Below, one piece after another: positions 5,693-10,248 of a DNA stretch of 10,248 nt (its first letter is position 1; each line of letters opens with the position of its first letter). The translations under genes and the position numbers were made by a program. This stretch comes from Nitrococcus sp. (GTDB lineage Bacteria > Pseudomonadota > Gammaproteobacteria > Nitrococcales > Nitrococcaceae), in NCBI GenBank assembly GCA_030452365.1, contig JAKDMK010000050.1, positions 1 to 10,248 on the forward strand, given 5' to 3'. Below the pieces are notes generated by a model. That model was given only the letters and a program-made list of their open reading frames with translations. It was not told where the DNA came from and made no database searches.

Positions 5693-6111
5693 GTATTGTC
5701 CGTTACGCGGCCACACTGGCAAAACAGCCCGACGGTGGTTACACCGTGCACTTCCCCGATATCCCCGAAGCCATCACAGAAGGCGATGATCGCGAAGAAG
5801 CCCTGTTCAATGCCTCAGAGGTGCTGACGCTGGCCCTTGCTCAGCGCATCGAAGACAAAGACCCGTTGCCGGCAGGGCGCAAAGTAAGGGGCGGAGTTTG
5901 GGTGGAACCCTCCGCGTCGGTGCAAGCGGCCGTACTGGTGCGGCAGGCCCGTGAGGCGGAAGGGAAGACTTTGGCCGACGTGGCGCGTGCCATGCGCACG
6001 TCGTGGCCGGCAGTACAGCGGCTGGAACGCCCCGGGAGCAATCCCACACTGCGCCAGTTGGAACGGGCCGCAGCTGCGATGGGCAAGCGGCTAGTGGTGG
6101 AGCTGCGGTAG
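5689..6111 (+). CDS. hicB: HicB antitoxin with XRE-type helix-turn-helix
   Basis: The 140-residue protein has two parts. Residues 3-60 form the HicB domain: YAATLAKQPDGGYTVHFPDI, then PEAITEGDDREEAL and an amphipathic helix. Residues about 82-138 form an XRE/Cro-like DNA-binding domain: LADVARAMRTSWPAVQRLER then PTLRQLERAAAAMGKRL. HicB binds and blocks HicA, and the HTH version represses the operon through an operator such as the palindrome at 5476-5497. The gene overlaps hicA by 4 bases. A hairpin lies 47 bases after the stop. No damage is visible. Confidence 0.93.
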   Translation: MSIVRYAATLAKQPDGGYTVHFPDIPEAITEGDDREEALFNASEVLTLALAQRIEDKDPLPAGRKVRGGVWVEPSASVQAAVLVRQAREAEGKTLADVARAMRTSWPAVQRLERPGSNPTLRQLERAAAAMGKRLVVELR

Positions 6112-6158
6112 CAACCATGGGAAGCTGGAGAGTCTGATTACACACGCCGTGGATGCGG

Positions 6159-6187
6159 CCCGCGCTGACGACTCTGGTCAGTGCGGG
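6159..6187. repeat. Hairpin downstream of hicAB
   Basis: Arms cccgcgctgac (6159-6169) and gtcagtgcggg (6177-6187) pair over 11 positions, with one G-T pair, around a 7-base loop. It could fold at the end of the hicAB transcript. A G-run rather than a T-run follows, so an intrinsic terminator is not supported. The rest of 6112-6261 holds only this hairpin and a heptamer repeat; I see no gene. Confidence 0.5.
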
Positions 6188-6201
6188 GGGCGGGGTTAGG
6201 T

Positions 6202-6236
6202 GCGTGACGCGTAACGCGTAACGCGTAACCCGTAAC
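6202..6236. repeat. Heptanucleotide tandem repeat, five units
   Basis: Five consecutive 7-base units: gcgtgac, then gcgtaac three times, then ccgtaac. It lies in non-coding DNA between hicB and the first copy of the duplicated unit, so copy number changes would not alter a protein. The origin is unknown. Confidence 0.85.
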
Positions 6237-6345
6237 TCGCAAGACGCCACACCCACCGCATCTAACCCACGGCAGAGAAGGCGAGCGAGTGATTCTGTGC
6301 GCTCCTTGGCGGAACAAGAATTTCGAAAGGGGTTTGATAGACGCC

Positions 6346-6540
6346 ATGGGCATGGCGGTACACAGAAAACCGGCGCCGGTTCGGAGCGCCGCAACATTGG
6401 GTATCGTTCTTCCGGCGAAGAACGAAGCGGCCGCGCTACCCGAGCTGCTTGGCCGGCCACGGTCGGTTTACCCGCATGCCGAGATTCCGCTGATCGACAA
6501 TGGCTTGGCGGATGTGACCGTACCCAGCACGCGGCGACGC
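6346..6540 (+). pseudogene. GT2 glycosyltransferase 5' remnant, copy A
   Basis: The frame from ATG 6346 gives MAVHRKPAPVRSAATLGIVL, PAKNEAAALPELL and AEIPLIDNGLADVT. It aligns with residues 6-61 of the intact GT2 enzyme at 2225 (MAVRREPVPATRAATLGIVL and onward). The key IDDGSTD motif has decayed to IDNGLAD. Everything after it, including the DxD motif and the membrane segments, is missing; a REP-like hairpin begins at 6538. The frame runs on to 6678 with unrelated sequence. The upstream 60-70 bases also resemble those of the intact gene. It is non-functional as a transferase. Confidence 0.8.
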
Positions 6541-6743
6541 GTAGGGCGCAATAGCAAAGCGTATTGCGCCGCATGTTCTTGCACCGCCGCCGCCTCGTTA
6601 CACATCCTCCGCGGTGCTCCCCAAGTTCGCTCGGCTTTCTTGACTCCCTTTTGGCAGATTGGAGAGACGGCGGGGTGATTGATGACGTGGGCTTTGAGAA
6701 CATGCGGCGCATTACGGCCTTCGGCCTAATGCCGCCCTACGCG
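6538..6743. mobile_element. MITE-like insert bounded by inverted REP-type hairpins, copy A
   Basis: The left end (6538-6579) and right end (6697-6743) are inverted copies of one another. The outer 11 bases (cgcgtagggcg) and the inner bases from tgcgccgcatgttct match, while the centres differ. Each end also folds on its own: GGCGCAATA/TATTGCGCC in the left end and GCATTA/TAATGC in the right end. The 117 bases between have no coding potential that I recognise. It lies exactly where the GT2 similarity ends and 20 bases before the ABC start codon. It could be a non-autonomous mobile element or simply a pair of REP sequences. Confidence 0.5.
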
Positions 6744-6749
6744 GGTAGC

Positions 6750-6761
6750 GATGGCGCCATC
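6750..6761. promoter_or_regulatory. 12-base palindrome before the ABC start, copy A
   Basis: GATGGCGCCATC is a perfect palindrome ending 2 bases before the ATG of the ABC remnant. The same arrangement occurs at 8556-8567 before the intact gene. A hairpin here would cover the place of the ribosome binding site, and no such site is visible. Chance is possible. Confidence 0.3.
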
Positions 6762-6763
6762 AC

Positions 6764-7350
6764 ATGATCGCCGAGCTGAAGAAAATCTGGGCCATCTGCA
6801 CCCCGGCCGAGCGGCGCAAGTCGATCGGAATGCTGGTGCTGGTCATCCTCATGGCTATGGCGGAAACGCTTGGCGTGCTCTCCATCATGCCCTTTTTGTC
6901 GGTTCTGAGCCGCCCCGAGGTCATCCAAGAAACCGCCTTTCTGAAAACCGTTTACGACCACCTGGGTTTCAATGACGCACGCAGCTTTATCTTCGCGCTC
7001 GGCATCGGCTCAATAATTCTGGTCGTCTGCTCCTCGTCCTTCAAGACCGTCACGTTGCACGTGCTGAACCGCTTCGTGCACTTCCTGCGCCATTGCATCA
7101 GCGCGCGCGTGCTGTCGCGCTACCTGCACCAGCCGTACGAATTCTTCCTGAGCCGCAACCCGTCGATCCTTGCCCGCAATGTGTTGTCCGAGATCGACCA
7201 GTTATTGGCCGGCCTGATCCAACCGCTTTCCCAACTGCTGGCGCAGGGCACAGTAGTTTTGGCAATGGCGTTGTTGGTACCTCTGGTACGATCCACTGAC
7301 CGCTGTCGGCATTGTCGCCGTACTCGGTGGAACGACCGGGGCGAGCTTCG
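6764..7350 (+). pseudogene. Truncated, frameshifted ABC transporter (flippase), copy A
   Basis: From ATG 6764 the frame encodes the same first 71 residues as the intact transporter at 8570, then a diverged but clearly homologous membrane domain to about residue 171. An extra base near 7277 shifts the frame. After correction, similarity continues as LWYDPLTAVGIVAVL for about 25 codons and ends at a TGA near 7350. The second half of the membrane domain and the whole ATPase domain are missing. The shifted frame stays open to 7543, but its end is not transporter-like. I infer a dead paralogue, truncated at or near the site where the TA pair at 7494 was acquired. Confidence 0.85.
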
Positions 7351-7493
7351 GGTGATGAAGGGTACGGCGCACAGGACGTTGCAGCGCGCCAAGCGGCCGG
7401 GAAACAGCACGCCGGAGACTGTGCAGGGGCGCCTGGTAAGGGGCGTTCCTACCGCAAGAGGCCTTAGGTTCAAAATGGAGCTAAACTATCTTT
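7351..7493. other. Non-coding junction between ABC remnant and TA pair
   Basis: These 143 bases have no counterpart in the intact copy and no recognisable gene. The open frame crossing them is the shifted frame of the broken transporter and shows only basic, low-information sequence. The start of this segment is where ABC similarity ends, so it probably came with the TA pair. A clean promoter for the antitoxin is not evident; TAAACT or TATCTT just before 7494 could be a -10 element of a leaderless transcript. Confidence 0.5.
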
Positions 7494-7733
7494 ATGAGCA
7501 ACCTAGAACGACTAAAAGCGGAAGTGCTGGGCCTGCCCCCTAAGCAGCGAGAGAATTTGGCGTTTGCGGCATGGGAGAGCCTTGGACGGGAACCGTCATG
7601 GCTGGGCGATCCTAACGTCGATCCCGAAGGAATCGCCGTGGCAATCGAGCGCGACTACGAGATCGACTCGGGCGAGAGCGCGGCGATTGACCACGAAGAG
7701 TTTCTCCGCCGCACGAACCGCTCGAATGAATGA
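7494..7733 (+). CDS. Addiction-module antitoxin (PF09720-like)
   Basis: The 79-residue acidic protein begins MSNLERLKAEVLGLPPKQRE followed by NLAFAAWESLG. This matches the unstable-antitoxin family, whose members read LxxEALxLPxxERxxLAxxLLxSL. The rest is rich in Asp and Glu and likely disordered until it binds the toxin. It would neutralise the RelE/ParE-type protein encoded next, whose ATG overlaps its stop by 4 bases (7730-7733). GGAG lies 13 bases before the ATG, rather far for a ribosome binding site. The gene is intact. Confidence 0.88.
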   Translation: MSNLERLKAEVLGLPPKQRENLAFAAWESLGREPSWLGDPNVDPEGIAVAIERDYEIDSGESAAIDHEEFLRRTNRSNE

Positions 7734-8023
7734 GGCTTGAGTACCATCCGTCGAGCGTCGGCGATTTCAACCGGGCAATAGGCTACTATCGAAGCCAGCG
7801 CCCCGGTTTAGACCTGAAGTTTGAAGCTGCGATCGACGCGGCGCTCGCGGGACTTATTGGGAATCCTCAGCAATCCCCCGTCGTTCATGGAACCATCAGG
7901 CGGTGTCTGGTCAACCGGTTTCCTTATTCCATACTCTTCCGTCAGGTTGACGGAGAGCGGTTACGGATCCTGACTTTTAGACACCACAAACGCCATTCTG
8001 GTTTTGGCCTTCGCCGAAAGTAA
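7730..8023 (+). CDS. RelE/ParE-superfamily toxin
   Basis: The 97-residue basic protein has the family pattern. An N-terminal strand and helix, LEYHPSSVGDFNRAIGYYRS, is followed by a second helix FEAAIDAALAGLIGNP. The core strands RRCLVNRFPYSILFRQ and LRILTFRHHKRHSGFG carry the basic residues used by RelE-type mRNA nucleases. ParE-type gyrase inhibitors share the fold, so the target cannot be decided. Length and motifs are complete. It forms a two-gene operon with the antitoxin at 7494. Only 44 bases separate its stop from copy B of the duplicated unit. Confidence 0.9.
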   Translation: MRLEYHPSSVGDFNRAIGYYRSQRPGLDLKFEAAIDAALAGLIGNPQQSPVVHGTIRRCLVNRFPYSILFRQVDGERLRILTFRHHKRHSGFGLRRK

Positions 8024-8047
8024 GGAAAAGACCTACCGAATAAGGTT

Positions 8048-8060
8048 GGCGCGTAGCGCC
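8048..8060. repeat. Small hairpin after the RelE/ParE-type toxin gene
   Basis: GGCGC (8048-8052) and GCGCC (8056-8060) pair around gta, 24 bases after the toxin stop and just before the left border of copy B. No T-run follows. The core resembles the arms of the REP-like repeats in this window. Confidence 0.3.
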
Positions 8061-8151
8061 GCAAGTCCTAACCCACGGCAGAGATGGCGAGCGAGTGATT
8101 CTGTGCGCTCCTTGGCGGAACAAGAATTTCGAAAGGGGTTTGATAGACGCC

Positions 8152-8346
8152 ATGGGCATGGCGGTACACAGAAAACCGGCGCCGGTTCGGAGCGCCGCAA
8201 CATTGGGTATCGTTCTTCCGGCGAAGAACGAAGCGGCCGCGCTACCCGAGCTGCTTGGCCGGCCACGGTCGGTTTACCCGCATGCCGAGATTCCGCTGAT
8301 CGACAATGGCTTGGCGGATGTGACCGTACCCAGCACGCGGCGACGC
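8152..8346 (+). pseudogene. GT2 glycosyltransferase 5' remnant, copy B
   Basis: Identical in sequence to the remnant at 6346-6540, with the same decay of IDDGSTD to IDNGLAD and the same break at a REP-like hairpin. The damage therefore came before the duplication or was copied between the units. It is a third relative of the intact GT2 gene at 2225, which suggests that a GT2-ABC gene order existed before the TA genes arrived. Confidence 0.8.
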
Positions 8347-8549
8347 GTAGGGCGCAATAGCAAAGCGTATTGCGCCGCATGTTCTTGCACCGCCGCCGCC
8401 TCGTTACACATCCTCCGCGGTGCTCCCCAAGTTCGCTCGGCTTTCTTGACTCCCTTTTGGCAGATTGGAGAGACGGCGGGGTGATTGATGACGTGGGCTT
8501 TGAGAACATGCGGCGCATTACGGCCTTCGGCCTAATGCCGCCCTACGCG
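8344..8549. mobile_element. MITE-like insert bounded by inverted REP-type hairpins, copy B
   Basis: Same as 6538-6743, with no difference that I can see. It ends 20 bases before the ATG of the intact ABC transporter, so any promoter of that gene must lie inside it or upstream in the remnant. Confidence 0.5.
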
Positions 8550-8555
8550 GGTAGC

Positions 8556-8567
8556 GATGGCGCCATC
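8556..8567. promoter_or_regulatory. 12-base palindrome before the intact ABC start
   Basis: GATGGCGCCATC ends 2 bases before ATG 8570. There is no Shine-Dalgarno sequence in the expected place, so the palindrome may affect initiation, or translation may depend on coupling from upstream. The evidence is only positional. Confidence 0.3.
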
Positions 8568-8569
8568 AC

Positions 8570-10248
8570 ATGATCGCCGAGCTGAAGAAAATCTGGGCCA
8601 TCTGCACCCCGGCCGAGCGGCGCAAGTCGATCGGAATGCTGGTGCTGGTCATCCTCATGGCTATGGCGGAAACGCTTGGCGTGCTCTCCATCATGCCCTT
8701 TTTGTCGGTTCTGAGCCGCCCCGAGGTCATCCAAGAAACCGCCTTTCTGAAAACCGTTTACGACCACCTGGGTTTCAATGACGAACGCAGCTTTATCTTT
8801 GCCCTCGGCATTGGCTCAATCATCTTGGTCGTCTGCTCCTCGTCCATCAAGACCGTCACGTTGCACGTGCTGAACCGCTTCGGGCACTTCCTGCGCCATT
8901 CCATCGGTGCACGCCTGTTGTCGCGCTATCTGCACCAGCCCTACGAGTTTTTTCTGGGCCGCAACCCGTCGATCCTCGCCCGCAATGTACTTGCCGAAGT
9001 CGACCTGTTGTCCTTGCAACTGATCCAGCCACTCTCGCAACTGCTGGCGCAAGGCACCGTGGTTTTGGCAATGGCGCTGCTGATCCTCTGGTACGACCCG
9101 CTGACCGCGCTTGGCATTGTCGCGGTGCTGGGCCTGCTGTACGGGGGCATCTTCGGATTGGTGCGCAAGCGCCTAAAGCATATCGGCCGTGAGCAACACG
9201 CGGCCAACGGGGCACGTTATCAGGCTTGCAACGAAGCCATAGGTGGCATCAAGGACCTCAAAGTCACGCACTCCGCGTCGGCCTATCAAGAGAAGTTCAA
9301 CCACGCTTCCAGGCAATTCTCGCGCCACCAGGCTACCAACGAGACGTTGGCGCAGTCGCCACTCTATCTGGTGGAAGCCACCGGTTTCAGCATGTTGATC
9401 GTTCTTGCGCTGGTGCTGTTGTCCCGCTCACATGACATCGCGCACGTCCTGCCTGCGCTCGGCTTGTACGGTTTTGCCGCCTACCGCATGCTGCCCGCTG
9501 CCCAAGTCATGTACCGAGGTTTTGCCAGACTGAAATTTGCCTCAGCCTCACTGGAAACCGTCCACCACGACCTCACACTGCCCGAGGACACCTCGCCGCC
9601 GGGCGCAGCGCTCCTGACCCCAAAAAAGGAAATTCGCCTTGAAGGGATCCGCTATGCCTATCCCACGGCACCGGATAAACCCGTATTCGATAACTTCAAC
9701 TTGGTTATACCTGCCAACACCAGCGCCGGCATTGCGGGGAGAAGTGGCGTCGGAAAAAGCACCCTGATGGATCTGTTGCTCGGCCTGCTGCAGCCACAAA
9801 AAGGCACCCTAAGCGTGGATGGTACACCTATAGACGCCAACAACATCGCTAACTGGCAACGTGCCATCGGCTACGTGCCGCAACACATCTATCTTGCTGA
9901 TGCCAGCGTGGCGCAAAATATCGCCTTTGGCGTGAAACCCGAGGCCATCGACATGCAGGCCGTGGAACGTGCAGCCCGTGCGGCGCAAATCCACGACTTC
10001 GTAGTCAGTGAATTGCCCCAAGGCTATGCGACCGAGGTCGGCGATCGCGGCATCCGCCTGTCCGGCGGGCAGCGCCAGCGTGTTGGCGTTGCGCGTGCCT
10101 TGTATCGCAACGCTGCGGTATTGTTCTTTGACGAAGCAACCAGCGCGCTGGATACTCAAACTGAAGCCGCCCTGAACGATGCCGTCCGCGACCTGTCCAG
10201 CAGCAAGACCATTGTGGTCATCGCGCACAAGGAAGCCAGCCTGCGGGA
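8570..10248 (+). CDS. ABC transporter, fused membrane and ATPase domains (PglK/MsbA-like flippase), 3' end outside window
   Basis: 559 codons are visible. Residues about 1-340 form an exporter-type membrane domain with six hydrophobic segments, the first at about 21-45. The ATPase domain follows: Walker A GRSGVGKST (390-398, Lys396), Q-loop YVPQHIYL, signature LSGGQRQRVGVARAL (from 497), Walker B LFFDEATSALD (Asp521, Glu522) and switch His553. All catalytic residues are present. Half-transporters of this form dimerise; relatives such as PglK and MsbA flip lipid-linked oligosaccharides or lipid A across the inner membrane. Given the nearby GT2 and DUF4185 genes, I infer a glycan-lipid flippase. 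About 20-40 residues are probably missing at the right edge. The start ATG 8570 lacks a clear ribosome binding site but matches copy A. The first 71 residues are identical to those of the broken paralogue. Confidence 0.92.
   Translation, partial: MIAELKKIWAICTPAERRKSIGMLVLVILMAMAETLGVLSIMPFLSVLSRPEVIQETAFLKTVYDHLGFNDERSFIFALGIGSIILVVCSSSIKTVTLHVLNRFGHFLRHSIGARLLSRYLHQPYEFFLGRNPSILARNVLAEVDLLSLQLIQPLSQLLAQGTVVLAMALLILWYDPLTALGIVAVLGLLYGGIFGLVRKRLKHIGREQHAANGARYQACNEAIGGIKDLKVTHSASAYQEKFNHASRQFSRHQATNETLAQSPLYLVEATGFSMLIVLALVLLSRSHDIAHVLPALGLYGFAAYRMLPAAQVMYRGFARLKFASASLETVHHDLTLPEDTSPPGAALLTPKKEIRLEGIRYAYPTAPDKPVFDNFNLVIPANTSAGIAGRSGVGKSTLMDLLLGLLQPQKGTLSVDGTPIDANNIANWQRAIGYVPQHIYLADASVAQNIAFGVKPEAIDMQAVERAARAAQIHDFVVSELPQGYATEVGDRGIRLSGGQRQRVGVARALYRNAAVLFFDEATSALDTQTEAALNDAVRDLSSSKTIVVIAHKEASLR

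Larger units (their letters stand above)
6262..7350 (+). repeat. Duplicated unit, copy A (damaged)
   Basis: This segment matches 8068-9155 at an offset of 1806. From 6262 to 6977 I find a single mismatch (6279). From 6978 to about 7350 identity falls to roughly 83 % by eye, with a one-base insertion near 7277. The left border is the sequence ctaaccc; the right border is where similarity to the ABC gene stops, before the TA pair at 7494. The copy contains a GT2 remnant, a palindrome-bounded insert and a broken ABC gene. Confidence 0.9.
8068..9155 (+). repeat. Duplicated unit, copy B (with intact ABC gene)
   Basis: This is the partner of 6262-7350. It starts at ctaaccc directly after the RelE/ParE-type operon and contains the same GT2 remnant, palindrome-bounded insert and ABC start. 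The first 716 bases are almost identical to copy A, and the rest is about 83 % identical. Here the ABC gene continues intact beyond the end of similarity. Confidence 0.9.

Noticed and set aside
6195..6266. GTTAGGT at 6195-6201 and ATCTAAC at 6260-6266 as an integron attC site
   Set aside because: The two motifs fit the core consensus but stand in the wrong order on both strands (GTTRRRY first, RYYYAAC last), and there is no attC-like inner pairing. No integrase is present.
5807..6712. 300-codon minus-strand frame across hicB and the GT2 remnant
   Set aside because: It is antisense to a confidently identified hicB and spans tandem repeats and hairpins. Its composition is low in information, and its second half is repeated in copy B only because the DNA is duplicated.
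7341..7543. End of the 259-codon frame 6764-7543 as a real C-terminal domain
   Set aside because: After the frameshift near 7277 the translation does not resemble the transporter, runs into the antitoxin gene in another frame and shows no motif.
1..10248. CRISPR array, tRNA or rRNA genes
   Set aside because: No regularly spaced repeats of CRISPR type and no tRNA- or rRNA-like sequence was seen by eye. The repeats present are two-copy or short palindromic elements.

Overview
The window is about 10.2 kb of GC-rich DNA with genes on both strands. It most resembles an accessory region of a proteobacterial chromosome. I think a gammaproteobacterium is likely, from the codon use and the REP-like palindromes (for example a perfect atcccggc/gccgggat hairpin after the glycosyltransferase), but the sequence does not fix a genus. 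The outer parts carry cell-surface glycan genes. The middle is a dense array of toxin-antitoxin (TA) modules with broken genes and repeats between them.

Layout, left to right. Positions 1-340 (minus) hold a phosphoribosyltransferase domain that runs off the left edge. Positions 341-1849 (minus) hold a membrane-anchored DUF4185 protein, a family related to GH183 endo-D-arabinanases. A 375-base divergent intergenic region follows. Positions 2225-3133 (plus) hold an intact GT2 glycosyltransferase with two C-terminal membrane segments. Positions 3134-3490 hold palindromes and a possible Fic-family remnant. The TA array then runs from 3491 to 8023: an MNT/HEPN pair (MntA/HepT type), an orphan antitoxin followed by a 14-codon remnant of a vapC toxin, an intact VapBC pair, an intact HicAB pair and an intact RelE/ParE-type pair. 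Inside this array (6262-7350) lies a damaged copy of glycan genes: a GT2 5' remnant, a palindrome-bounded insert and a frameshifted, truncated ABC flippase. After the last TA pair the same unit recurs at 8068, and there the ABC transporter is intact and runs off the right edge.

The most interesting structures are as follows. (1) A 65-base direct repeat (4541-4605 and 5287-5351) encompasses the last codons and stop of vapC plus downstream DNA. It brackets the vapBC module and also forms the tail of the gutted vapC remnant on its left, so the module has a cassette-like geometry. (2) A duplication of about 1.09 kb has a mosaic identity profile: one mismatch in its first 716 bases, then roughly 83 % identity, which suggests gene conversion or recent recombination between older paralogues. 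(3) A 206-base segment bounded by inverted REP-like hairpins replaces the 3' part of the GT2 remnants. A related hairpin sits between the left 65-base repeat and vapB.

Functionally, the GT2 enzyme and the PglK/MsbA-like ABC transporter fit lipid-linked glycan synthesis and flipping, and DUF4185 fits glycan processing at the cell surface. The TA modules appear to be passengers that entered between glycan genes. All four intact pairs show toxin-antitoxin gene overlaps (4 or 11 bases). vapBC and hicAB each have a palindrome on the promoter, which fits autoregulation.
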